Positions 53,422-64,000 of a DNA stretch of 64,000 nt are shown here, piece after piece (position 1 is the stretch's first letter; every line of letters starts with the position of its first letter). Under the pieces are notes generated by a model. The model did no database searches and had not been told where the DNA came from. It saw only the letters and a list, made by a program, of their open reading frames with translations. The translations under genes and the position numbers were made by a program. Source of the DNA: Symbiodinium natans (lineage: Eukaryota > Sar > Dinophyceae > Suessiales > Symbiodiniaceae). Location: contig CAJNDS010000737.1 of assembly GCA_905221605.1 (NCBI GenBank), forward strand, positions 1 to 64,000. The letters run 5' to 3'.

Positions 53422-53776
53422 GTGCTCGGGTGTGGCTAGGACCGTAGACTGTGAGGTGTACCCAGAGACTCCAATATCCCGCAATTAAGGAATATACTTA
53501 GTTCCTTAAGCCTTGAAAGATATTGGGGTCCTCACTACTCCTCATGAATATTCCTTAGTTGAAGTCTTTTTGGGTACATGGATCGCGTTCATAGAGAGTG
53601 CCTTCAATTCAGCAGCTTGCTGTGCTCCCTTTGCCTCGCTCATCCTGGAGAGGCCACGACCCCCCCCCAAAAAAAAAAAGCAAATGAAGTTACCACTTCG
53701 AGCATCCCCACCGAGACCCTTGAATCCAAGCCCCTCTCTAAATTATGCCTTAAACCGCACATCTACGTCCCTTTCG

Positions 53777-53945
53777 GCCCGCCTGAGCCTCCTTGGCTTG
53801 CCTATTGCGTCTGGCCACATTCCGGTACAGCTGCCCGCCTGAGCCCCGTTGGCCTGCTCATTGCATGTGGCCACATTTCCGGTACAGTTGCCCGCCTGAG
53901 CCTCCCTGGCCTGCTTAGTGTCCTGAATCTCGTACTCCTTGCTGT
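53777..53945. repeat. Tandem repeat, period about 56 bp, three units
   Basis: Units start at 53777, 53833 and 53890 with gcccgcctgagc and share ggcctgct and ggccacattccggtacag. The third unit is partial. Confidence 0.8.
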
Positions 53946-55734
53946 CTGCCTGTGGTCCTCAATGACGTACTGCCTTCTGTCCTGAGAGTCGCGTCACATG
54001 ATGTGCGCCGCCGTTTTGTCCTTAAAATCTAACAACCCCACTTGTCCGGTGGGGAACCAATAAACTGTTGCAAAACAGGGGAACAGCACCTTTGTTCAGT
54101 ATGTTCGTACAGCGGGCTTCTGATATCCTATTCTTGGCAGGCCGTGGGTCATGCGACTTCTCCGGGATAGTAGCCTTGGCATCCCCTGTACAGGTGATTC
54201 CCGTCGCACCTTGGGTTGTTGCTTCACGAAAGCAGCCGCAAATATCCTTATTAGTACCACAGGCAACCCGACTTTTGCATTTGGCATGCCGGTAGGTCGC
54301 ACAGCTGTCCGTTGCAGTTTAGCTCTCAAACCTAACACCCCGGGCTGGAATCCGTGCACGCTGCATTGCTGGCAACTAAACTGCATCTTCATGCGCTAGC
54401 TCGGGCGGCGCGAATTCGGGACAGGTCAGGGCAGTCTCTACCAGACTCTACCCCTGACACATTTGAAAAGATCTCCAGGGCACAGACCAACAAGTGGTTG
54501 GAGAATAAAAAGTGTGGTTCCGTGTGCTCTCGGGGCAGGCCCCGAGGTGGCAGTGTAGAACAAAGTGTTGTTGGGAGTGACATGTAGCGAACATTTACGC
54601 AGTTCGAGTGCTCGAGCCTGCGACTTGCTTCCTTTCTTTTGATCCCCACCCTCACCAACCGGTGGTGTTGGGCGTCGAGCCGACCTCGGAACGACGACCA
54701 CGATGCCTGCCGGCAAATACGCTTCAAAAGGAAGACCGACTGCACATTTTGGCTTTAGTGTGAGTGAAGCCATGTCTGGGCAAAGCAACGGGTCGGCTTT
54801 GTCTTCCTGGGTTCAACCAACACGGGCCTCAACATCGAAGCGACCATTTTTGGATCATTTTGGCTGAAACGGCTCATTCCAAACAGATTCGTTTACGAAA
54901 CGTTCTGGGCAAACACTTGTGCTTGAAATCTTCCCTCGCTCCCGCCTGGATACCATCCACCCCCTCCCCCTCCCAAATCACTCATTTTTCAATTTACTTC
55001 AAATTTGTTCATGTCAATTTACTTAAACCTCCTTTGTGTCCACATCTTTGATTTGCGTGAACCTCCCCCAACCTCCTACATGTCTAGCCTTGAATCGCTA
55101 AGCCACAAAACCCTAAACTCCAAAACCCTGCACAGAAGGACGAACTGATCCTCGAGTGATGTGTGCAGTGTGCAGTCTAACGCATAAGCAGTGCACAACA
55201 GGTCGCTTTGGCTCAAGGAAAAGACGAGCTCATATGCTAAGCAATGATTCTGGTGACTGCTTGAAACGTGGTTATCAGCCGTATCTTCCACGACGGAGAC
55301 CGGATTTTGCCTGCAGTGCGATCGTGCGTACGCGTAGGAAACGTTATCACTATTTTGTATGTCTGAACAGCCTGAGAAGCTTGACTCTGCTGGTCAACCG
55401 TTTCGTACTCGAGCTCGGGGCAGTAAGAAAGTACGCTGAGCGGAAAACTGTAACCGAGAGAGTTCAATTCAAGTGGGGGGAATACGTTCCTAGAAATCGG
55501 TGGTCCGATGCAGTTACTGTAGCAATGTTTTGTTGCACTTTTTTTTGTGGCGGATGGGGGGGGAGGGGGTGGGGGGGTGGGAGGGGGTGGGGGGCAGTGG
55601 GGGGGGGGGGGGGGGGGGGGCTTTCAAAAACCGATAGACAGGCACCTCCATAGATAGCTATGCATGGGGGGGGGGCTCTGGCATAGACCCGATGCGTGCG
55701 ATAGACCCCTATGGTTTAGGATAGGTCCCTATGC

Positions 55735-56075
55735 CCAAACCTCAACCCTAAAACCCCTGAGCCCTAAACCTCAAAGAACACTAAACCCTAAAACCCCCTA
55801 AGCCCGAAAAAGCCCTAAACCCTAAACCCTAAAAACCCTAAACCCTAAAACCCCCTAAACCCTAAACCTTAAAAACCATAAACCAAAGAACCCTAAACCC
55901 GAATTCCCCTAAACCTTAAAAACCCCTGAACCCTAAACCCTAGAAAAACCCTAAGCCTAAGCCCCAAAAAGCCCTAATCACTAAGCCCAAACAAAAACCC
56001 TGATCCCTCAAGAACGCTATACTATAAACCCAGCCCTAAAGCCCAAAAAAATCCCAAACCCAAAAACCCCTAAGC
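55735..56075. repeat. Degenerate CCCTAAA tract
   Basis: Many CCCTAAA and CCCTAAAA units with changes (for example aaccctaaaaccccctaaac) run for about 340 bp in one orientation. They are interstitial telomere-like repeats, ending about 350 bp upstream of the WW/CCCH coding region. Confidence 0.85.
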
Positions 56076-57051
56076 CCTATGCGGAGCTGCAGTTTGTATT
56101 TTCGGCATTGTGTTGAAAGTAGTTGCAAAGGGTCAATGAACCCGTAAACCTTTGCCTCAAGATGGGCTGTACTAAAGAGCCCCGAGTTAAAAAAGTTGGA
56201 ACACGTTGGTTGGGTTTGGGATTTACCCTTAGGTGCTTAGGCATAGGGTCCCTTTACTCCCTTCCTCGTTTCCTCCTGTCCGTGTTCTGTATCCGTGTTT
56301 CTGGTTGGTCTGGGGAATAGAATTTCCGGGCGACCATTGGGGTTGATCCTTTCCCTCTTTGGTTGCGGTTATGAGCCCAAGCGGTTCCCTGCGGTAAGTT
56401 GTTTTCTTTCGGGGCTTGGGTTTAAGAAGCAATGCCTTCGCCCAAGCGATGGCTTCAATCCTCTGCGAATGGCGCGGATGATGGTGGAGTTGGAAATGGT
56501 GCAACTGGTTCTCCTGCAGAAGAGGTGGTGCTGGAAGCGATGGTGCCTGGTGCTGCTGAAACAACGGTTGCTGAAAGCCCCAATGAGGGTATGGTTCCCA
56601 ATGTGGAGATGGCTGACAACGCTGAAGGTGAGGGACGCCGCCAAGGGCTGGGGAGAAAAGGCCCTGGGATGAGACTGGTGGTGTGGACATGGAATTGGAA
56701 GCGACGGTGTTGCGCGTGATGCTGAAGCATGGTTTTCCTGCGGCGTCGTCCTCGTCTTCAGGTCGAAAAATGGTCAGTCAGGAAACGCAGACTTATTTGA
56801 GTGGTGAGGTGGCTCTATTGGAAAAGTCGAAGAACAAGATTACCGAGGAGCCAAGTGGTGGAAACGGTGGTGACCATCCTTCTGCAAGTGGTTCTGGTGT
56901 TGAGACCTCGCTAGAGCCACAGAAAGTGACTGAGATGCATCCTGAGGAGATTCTGGAGCTGGAAGCCGCAGGAGCGAGAACAAGAGAACGCTAAACTGGA
57001 GCAACTGCGGCATCCGAGGCCTTCCTGAAGGGAAGTGAGGCCCCTATGGTG

Positions 57052-57135
57052 AACTCTGAATGGGAGATGCATTTCCAGGATGGGCGACCGTACTATTACA
57101 ATATCACCACTCAGAAGTCTCAATGGGAATGCCCG
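57052..57135 (+). other. WW domain
   Basis: The first Trp (EWEMHF), the YYYN aromatic block, the T..S.W second Trp and the closing CP show a canonical WW fold, which binds proline-rich ligands. Confidence 0.85.
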
Positions 57136-59089
57136 GAAGGGTTTGTTAGCACTGCTGAAAAGGTGTCCGTGGACGAGCAGGCTGGAGCTTCGGTGCAGAA
57201 AGGGAAGAACAAGGTTTCCCCTTTGAGATTGGAGCTGGGTCCTACATCGTCTACGCCGTCATCTGAGTTTGTAAGGGCTTTTCAAGGTGGTTGTATAGAA
57301 ATGGAAGTTTCCTCTACCGTTGGGGATAGCGGTTTAGTGGGTGGTGAAGCTACTCTGACCTCGGGTTCCCCCAACGAGGAAGTAATTTCTGGATCGCAAG
57401 AGGACATGGCTGCAGCACACCTGGATCAGAGAAAGGAGACAGCATTTTCTGAGGGTGACGCAGCGGTGAATCCAGCGGTTCCGGACAATCAGGTTCGCAA
57501 TGCTACTTCAGCAGCAGAAGTCCTGGTGGTGGATATTGTACCTGGCAGTCAAGGAAAGGTTTCCGAAAAGAATGAAGGTTTGCGGAAAGAGCCCGATGTA
57601 GTGGCAGATGATTCTTCCCAACCTAGTGCCGAAATGTCCGCCTTCCTGGAGAAAGATCTGTGGTGGCTGGAAGTACTGGAGATTTGCCTGACGTGGGGGT
57701 CAAGGCAGAAGCCTGGAGCACCAATGAGGCGCGGGCTGATGTGCCAGAGAAAACCTGGAGTGCAGAAGGAGCGCGGGTTGAGGCACTGGGTGGTACATGC
57801 TCCGCAGTCGACTGCAACAATGGGGCGCAGGTCTCTGTAGTAACTGACGATGGAGGTGCATCGGCGGACGTGCTTGTGCAGCCTGAAGTTGGTGGCGTGG
57901 AGCAGGAATCTTTGAGCCGCGCCGGAGCCAATGTGGCAGCTGTGGCTGATGATGATGGTGTTCCTCCTTTGGTAACCATGGAGCCAAAGGATCCTGCAGC
58001 GGAAGAAAGTTTGCCTGCTGTGGATGAATGTTCGAAGGACCCAAAGGAAGGGTTCTCTCCGAGGAAACGGAGATTGCGCCAACTGGTAGTTTGCAGGAAG
58101 TCGACACCAAGCAGGCTACAACAGTGAAGGCGACAACTTCAGCGATGGTGGATCCTGTGTCTTTGGAGCGCAAAGTGGATGACTCTGCGGGACTCGTGCA
58201 AGCGCAGGAAAAACAGCTTGGTCCAGACGTGGAAGCAGGGGAAAAGCTGGAAGATGAAGAAACCAAAAGGAAGAAGAGCCCAATGAGGCAACCTCGGCTT
58301 CGCCTGGCAAGCATTGGTATCAAGCGGGTGATTCACTCATTGGTTATGGATTTGGACTTGGAGCTGGATGATGGTGATGATGGAGCATCCTCTTCAGGAC
58401 CGCTCAGATGGAAGCGTGGGAGGCCAAGTCAGTGGTGGAATGGTTCCTGGTATTATGGTCAATGGGACCAGGATTCCTCTTCGTATGGTCAAAGGGACTG
58501 GAAGGAGGAGGATGGATGGCACTGTTATGGTTGGTCTGCAGATCAGTGGATTCCTCCTGAAAAATGGGAGGAAGGAGACTTGAAGCAGTTCTATGGTGAG
58601 AAGCTCTGTAGAATGCTGGAGTACAACGAGGTTCCGAAGGAATACATCTGCAAGATCACTGGGGTGTTTTGGACTCACGCGGAGTGGACGCATTAAAAGA
58701 ATTGGCGTCGGACCTCAGCTTAGTGAGGAGCGAAGCCTGTGCGGCTTACAATATTTTGGTTAAAGATGGTTGGACACCCAGTGAGGGTGTGGCGACGAGC
58801 TGGCCACAGTCGGTACTCCCGAGAGCGCTACCATGATGAATTGTTTGATGTTGCCCGCCAAGATCGAAGGTATAGTCATGCGGCAACAGGTGAAGCGGTA
58901 GCAAGAGTTTTGGATCAAGGTGGTGAAGAGGCTTGGCACTCATGGTGGTTGGACCCGCAGAAGTTTCTGAGGGAAACTAATTGACGGCGGCTGATGGAAC
59001 GGAAGCCAATCGAGGCTTATCTTGATCCTGACAAGGTGAAAAAAGTTTATCCACCACCGAAGCCCCCAGTGACTGGTTACGTCAAACTG

Positions 59090-59581
59090 TGCAAGTTCTA
59101 CAAGCAGGCAAGATGTCGCAATGGAGACAAATGTCCCTACGAACATCGACTTCCTGGTGAAGGGTGGCCAGAAAATGGTCCAACTGAATCGGTTGAGAGC
59201 AACGCCGGTGGTGATGATGAGGATATCGGTAGCCCTCCAACTGATGAAGGAGTCGTGGATGCTGCACAGGAAGAGCGTGACTATTTGGCCTTTCAACGGT
59301 TCAATTATGGAAAGGGTGCTTCAAAGGGTGAGCCAATGACACAAGAGCCGAAGCGACAGCTGTGTCTATACTATGGGTCAAAGAATGGCTGTAAGTATGG
59401 TCCCAATTGCAAATTTACCCATGATGATCACGCTGTTTTGGAAGGACATCGAGAAGCTGGTAAAAAATGGGACAATGCTTCCCGGAAGGCTATTCGAGAC
59501 GCTGGTCTCCACAAGCTGTGTGTTGATTATTATTTGAAGGACAGATGCAGAGTGGGATACGGCTGCAACTTTAGCCACGAA
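59090..59581 (+). other. Three CCCH-type zinc fingers
   Basis: The fingers are CKFYKQARCRNGDKCPYEH (C-X7-C-X5-C-X3-H), CLYYGSKNGCKYGPNC then KFTH (C-X8-C-X5-C-X3-H), and CVDYYLKDRCRVGYGC then NFSH (same spacing). Such fingers usually bind single-stranded RNA. All ligands are intact despite the surrounding frame damage. Confidence 0.88.
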
Positions 59582-60209
59582 CAGCTTTCTGATGATCGTT
59601 TGGCCTTGCTACGTCATTTGGTGCATGTGGCGAATCACATGAGCGGTGTTCAGGACAGGGGTGGTGAACTTCCAAGTCGTAGCAGTTTGCCCCCTACAGC
59701 AACATTGGGCGGATCCTCGTCATCCTCTGCGCCACAAGCGTTGGTAATGACCAATGTGTCAAATGACAAAAACAGGACTGATGTTACCCTGGATGGTGCT
59801 GAAGAACAGGATGAGGATGAGCAGAAGGATTCTGTAGCGGAGTCCTCCACTACACCATCTCTGAGCCCAGATGAGGCGTTTGAATCGTGGATGGCCAGAA
59901 ACAAAGGGCTGTGGGTCTATACTCCTCAGGTGAGTGAGGTGATGCTCAAGCTTGGTGTCTAAGGTGAGCGACCTACAGGAGTTTATTTATGTGGAAGACT
60001 TGATTGAAAAGGGAGTCCGAAAAGTGGATGCTTGTAAGCTGCTGAAATTGGTGGGTGGAGTCCGATATCGGCCAATGGAGCCAGATAAGGCTGTTTCTGC
60101 CAATGCTGATGCACGTGTACAGCAATCTTCTGGAAGCGGTGAAGCGAGAACTTTGTCGCAAGTGCGTGAGGCTGATGGTCGCGGTGAAGTCAATATGCCA
60201 CGCGGTTCA

Positions 60210-63200
60210 TAGTGGCCTGGCAAATCTCAGCTTCCTCAGCCTGCAGTGGCCTGGCAAATCTCAGCTTCCTCAGCTTGTAGTGGCCTGGCAAATCTTGGCA
60301 AATCTCAGCTTCCTCAGCTTGTAGTGGCCTGGCAAATCTCAGCTTCCTCAGCCTGTAGTGGCCTGGCAAATCTCAGCTTCCTCAGCTTGTAGTGGCCTGG
60401 CAAATCGCAGCTTCCTTAGCTCAGCTTCCTCAGCTTGTAGTGGCCTGGCAAATCTCAGCTTCCTCAGCTTGCAGTGGCCTGGCAAATCTCAGCTTCCTCG
60501 GCTTGTAGTGTGGCAAATCTCAGCTTCCTCAGCTTGTAGTGGCCTGGCAAATCTCAGCTTCCTCAGCCTGTAGTGGCCTGGCAAATCTCAGCTTCCTCGG
60601 CTTGTCGTGGCCTGGCAAATCTCAGCTTCCTCAGCTTGTACTGGCCTGGCAAATCTCAGCTTGCTCAGCTTGCAGTGGCCTGGCAAATCTCAGCTTGTAG
60701 TGGCCTGGCAAATCTCAGCTTCCTCAGCTTGTAGTGGCCTGGCAAGTCTCAGCTTCCTCAGCTTGTAGGCCTGGCAAATCTCAGCTTCCTCAGGCCCTGG
60801 AAATCTCAGCTTCCTCCTGTAGTGGCCTGGGAAATCTCAGCTTCCTCAGCTTGTAGTGGCCTGGCAAATCTCAGCTTCCTCAGCTTGCAGTGGCCTTGCA
60901 AATCTCAGCTTCCTCAGCTTGTAGTGTGGCAAATCTCAGCTTCCTCAGCTTGTAGTGGCCTGGCAAATCTCAGCTTCCTCAGCCTGTAGTGGCCTGGCAA
61001 ATCTCAGCTTCCTCAGCTTGTAGTGGCCTGGCAAATCTCAGCTTCCTCAGCTTGCAGTGGCCTTGCAAATCTCAGCTTCCTCAGCTTGTAGTGTGGCAAA
61101 TCTCAGCTTCCTCAGCTTGTAGTGGCCTGGCAAATCTCAGCTTCCTCAGCCTGTAGTGGCCTGGCAAATCTCAGCTTCCTCAGCTTGTAGTGGCCTGGCA
61201 AATCTCAGCTTCCTCAGCTTGTAGTGGCCTGGCAAATCTCAGCTTCCTCGGCTTGTCGTGGCCTGGCAAATCTCAGCTTCCTCAGCTTGTAGTGGCCTGG
61301 CAAATCTCAGCTTCCTCAGCTTGCAGTGGCCTGGCAAATCTCAGCTTCCTCAGCTTGCAGTGGCCTGGCAAATCTCAGCTTCCTCAGCTTGCAGTGGCCT
61401 GGCAAATCTCAGCTTCCTCAGCTTGCAGTGGCCTGCCAAATCTCAGCTTCATCAGCTTGTAGTGGCCTGGCAAATCTCAGCTTCCTCAGCTTGTAGTGGC
61501 CTGGCCAATCTCAGCTTCCTCAGCTCGTAGTGGCTCAGCTTCCTCGCTTGTAGTGGCCTGGCAGATCTCAGCTTCCTCAGCTTGTAGTGGCCTGGCAAAT
61601 CTCAGCTTCCTCAGCTTGTAGTGGCCTGGCAAATCTCAGCTTGTAGTGGCCTGACAAATCTCAGCTTCCTCAGCTTGTAGTGGCCTGGCAAATCTCAGAT
61701 CTCAGCTTCCTCAGCTTGTAGTGGCCTGGTGAATCTCAGCTTCCTCAGCTTGTAGTCCTGAGCTTCATCAGCTTGTAGTAGCCTGGCAAATCTCAGCTTC
61801 CTCAGCTTGCAGTGGCCTGGCAAATCTCAGCTTCCTCAGCTTGCAGTGGCTTGGCAAATCTCAGCTTCCTCAGCTTGTAGTGGCCTGGCAAATCTCCGCT
61901 TCCTCAGCTTATAGTGGCCTAGCAAATCTCAGCTTCCTCAGCTTGTAGTGGCCTGGCAAATCTCAGCTACCTCAGCTTGTAGTGGCCTGGCGACTCTCAG
62001 CTTTCTCAGCTTGTGGTGGCCTGGGAAATCTCAGCTTCCTCAGCTGGCAAATCTCAGCTTCCTCAGCTTGTAGTGGCCTGGCAAATCTTGGCAAATCTCA
62101 GCTTGTAGTGGCCTGGCAAATCTCAGCTTCCCCAGCTTGTAGTGGCCTGGCAAATCTCAGCTTCCTCAGCTTGTAGTGGCCTGGCAAATCTCAGCTTCCT
62201 CGGCTTGTAGTGGTCTGGCAAATCTCAGCTTCCTCAGCCTGTAGTGGCCTGGCAAATCTCAGCTTCCTCAGCTTGTAGTGGCCTGGCAAATCTCAGCTTC
62301 CTCAGCTTGTAGTGGCCTTGCAAATCTCAGTTTCTTCAGCTTGTAGTGGCCTGGCAAATCACAGATCTCAGCTTCCTCAGCTTGTAGTGGCCTGGCGAAT
62401 CTCAGCTTCCTCACCTTCTAGTGGCCTGGCAAATCTCAGCTTCCTCAGCTTGTAGTGGCCTGGCAAATCTCAGCTTCCTCACCTTGTAGTGGCCTGGCAA
62501 ATCTCAGCTTCCTCAGCTTGTAGTGGCCTGGCAAATCTCAGCTTCCTCAGCTTGTAGTGACCTGGCAAATCTCAGCTTCCTCAGCTTGTAGTGGCCTGGC
62601 AAATCTCAGCTTCCTCAGCTTGTAGTGGCCTGGCAAATCTCAGCTTCCTCAGCTTGTAGTGGCCCGGGAAATCTCAGCTTCCTCCTGTAGTGGCCTGGGA
62701 AATCTCAGCTTCCTCAGCTTGTACTGGCCTGGCAAATCTCAGCTTCCTCCTGTAGTGGCCTGGGAAATCTCAGCTTCCTCAGCTTGCAGTTGGCCTCAAA
62801 TCGCAGCTTCCTCAGCTGGTAGTGGCCTGGCAAATCTCAGCTTCCTCGGCTTGTAGTGGCCTGGCAAATCTCAGCTTCCTCAGCTTGTAGTGGCCTGGCA
62901 AATCTCAGCTTCCTCAGCTTGCGGTGGCAACAAGCTGAGGAAGCTGAGATTTGTCAGGCCACTACAGGCTGAGGAAGCTCAGATTTGCCAGGCCACTACA
63001 AGCTGAGGAAGCTGAGATTTGCCAAGATTTGCCAGGCCACTACAAGCTGAGGAAGCTGAGATTTGCCAGGCCACTACAAGCTGAGGAAGCTGAGATTTGC
63101 CAGGCCACTACAAGCTGAGGAAGCTGAGATTTTTGCCAGGCTACTGCAAGCTGAGGAAGCTGAGATTTGCCAGGCCACTACAAGCTGAGGAAGCTGAGAT

Positions 63201-64000
63201 TTGCCAGGCCACTACAAGCTGAGGAATCTGAGATTTGCCAAGCCACTACAAGCTGAGGAAGCTGAGATTTGCCAAGCCACTACAATCTGAAAAGCTGAGA
63301 TTTGCCAGGCCACTGCAAGCTGAGGAAGCTGAGATTTGCCAGGCCACTACAAGCTAAGGAGGCTGAGATTTACCAGGCCACTACAAGCTGAGGAAGCTGA
63401 GATTTGCCAGGCCACTATCAGCTGATGAAGCTGAGATTTGCAAGGCCACTGCAAGCTGAGGAAGCTGAGATTTGCCAGGCCACTGCAGGCTGAGGAAGCT
63501 GAGATTTGCCAGGCCTGGCAAATCTCAGCTTCCTCGTGGCTTGGCAAATCTCAGCTTCCTCAGCTTGCAGTGGCCTGGCAAATCTCAGCTTCCTCAGCTT
63601 GTAGTGGCCTGGCAAATCTCAGCTTTCTCGCTTGTAGTGGCCTGGCAAATCTCAGCTTCCTCAGCTTGCAGTGGCCTGGCAAATCTCAGCTTCCTCACCT
63701 TGTAGTGGCCTGGCAAACCTCAGCCTCCTCAGCTTGTAGTGGCCTGGCAAATCTCAGCTTCCTCAGCTTGTAGTGGCCTGGCAAATATCATTTTCCTCAC
63801 CTTGTAGTGGCCTGGCGAATCTCAGCTTCCTCAGCTTGTAGTGGCCTGGCAAATCTCAGCTTCCTCAGCTTGTAGTGGCCTGGCAAATCTCAGCTTCCTC
63901 AGCTTGTAGTGGCCTGGCAAATCTCAGCTTCCTCAGCTTGTGAGGCCTGGCAAATCTCAGATCTCAGCTTCCTCAGCTTGCAATGGCCTGGCAAATCTCA
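60210..64000. repeat. 34-bp satellite array with an inverted block
   Basis: The unit is GGCCTGGCAAATCTCAGC followed by TTCCTCAGCTTGTAGT, 34 bp, repeated with few changes from the stop codon of the preceding ORF to the window end. Some units have lost a few bases or an internal TTCCTCAGCTT block. From about 62928 to 63513 the array is in the opposite orientation. By length there are roughly 100 units. The period is not a multiple of three, so the long frames here are artefacts. Confidence 0.95.
62928..63513 (-). repeat. Inverted block of the 34-bp satellite
   Basis: Units read AAGCTGAGGAAGCTGAGA and then TTTGCCAGGCCACTAC on the + strand. The left junction is a hairpin with a short spacer (CAGCTTG, cggtggcaa, CAAGCTG). 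The right junction is a spacerless 44-bp perfect palindrome centred between 63513 and 63514 (63492-63535). Confidence 0.93.

Larger units (their letters stand above)
53422..56400. other. Intergenic stretch downstream of the giant gene
   Basis: It contains a stem-loop (GACTCCAATATC with GATATTGGGGTC, about 53468-53532) just after the stop codon, a tandem repeat at 53777-53945, G-rich tracts at 55555-55620, and telomere-like repeats at 55735-56075. Open frames here are short and of poor coding character. Confidence 0.5.
56432..60212 (+). pseudogene. Decayed WW-domain and CCCH zinc-finger protein gene
   Basis: The region is intronless and coding in several frames: 56432-56719 (or 56683-56994), 57046 to about 57660, 57660 to about 58060, then one frame through 58070-59962 broken by TAA at 58694-58696 and TGA at 58982-58984, then 59962-60212 in another frame. 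A WW domain (EWEMHFQDGRPYYYNITTQK, then SQWECP) lies at 57052-57135. Three CCCH fingers of C-X7/8-C-X5-C-X3-H type lie at 59090-59146, 59359-59421 and 59515-59581. The middle is acidic, low-complexity sequence. Codon use is more AT-rich at third positions than the giant gene. It may be a retroelement ORF1-like protein or a retrocopied RNA-binding gene. Confidence 0.6.

Noticed and set aside
55204-55216. Relict dinoflagellate spliced leader (TTTGGCTCAAG)
   Set aside because: Only the last 11 bases match what I recall of the 22-base leader, and the bases upstream do not fit. A match this short is possible by chance in 64 kb. A weaker match near 54846 (cattttggct) was rejected for the same reason.
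60210-63780. Long repetitive proteins (SASSACSGLANLSFLS-type) in several frames
   Set aside because: The 34-bp period cycles all three frames through the same peptide; this follows from the satellite and not from a gene.
60210-64000. CRISPR-like array
   Set aside because: Units are directly adjacent with no unique spacers, and the genome is eukaryotic.

Overview
The window looks like nuclear DNA of a dinoflagellate (a Symbiodinium-like alga is a reasonable guess; the species cannot be fixed from sequence alone). The signs are: genes broken into many short exons, all protein-coding gene fragments I trust reading on the + strand, introns that start with GC or GA as often as GT and always end AG followed by G, interstitial TTTAGGG/CCCTAAA tracts, GC-rich coding sequence, and many simple repeats. 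Most open frames stop at exon ends, so exon joins were worked out by hand from frame continuity and protein plausibility; they are predictions without transcript support.

Layout. 1-2292: 3' part of a multi-exon gene of unknown function. 3156-4418: a second unknown gene. 4920-5300: interstitial telomere-like repeats around a poly-C run. 5905-10328: a third unknown multi-exon gene or gene pair. 10400-11510: a tandem array whose unit carries a splice-site-like 'acceptor, mini-exon, donor' module. 12376-13242: a class-3 lipase-like protein with a full Ser-Asp-His set. 13905-14090 is a diverged duplicate of the start of that lipase gene, now fused to other sequence.

From about 13.9 to 53.4 kb the + strand carries what I read as one giant gene, or a few co-oriented genes, of at least 25 exons and possibly near 7,900 residues. 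Its parts in order are: long coiled coils, a glycine-rich collagen-like stretch, a long helical region, a SecA-type translocase motor (NBD1 and PPXD-like part at 38231-40711, NBD2 at 41640-42020) whose two halves are separated by a coiled-coil insertion, a TPR-like segment, more helical sequence, a small-residue-rich segment that may touch membranes, and a C-terminal part with a His-then-Cys arrangement that could be a permuted papain-like peptidase. Its introns hold a 2.68-kb Ty1/copia-like LTR element on the - strand (33743-36422), an 896-bp near-perfect foldback element (45774-46669), two inverted copies of a GTGCCCAA-rich repeat, and long GA and G tracts.

56.4-60.2 kb holds an intronless, frameshifted coding region with a WW domain and three CCCH zinc fingers, probably a decayed retroelement ORF1 or retrogene. 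60.2 kb to the end is a satellite with a 34-bp unit (about a hundred copies by length) that contains an inverted block and two sharp palindromic junctions.

The main novelty candidate is the giant SecA-motor gene: an intron-rich nuclear eukaryotic gene with a SecA motor fused to coiled coils, collagen-like repeats and a putative peptidase, next to a lipase.
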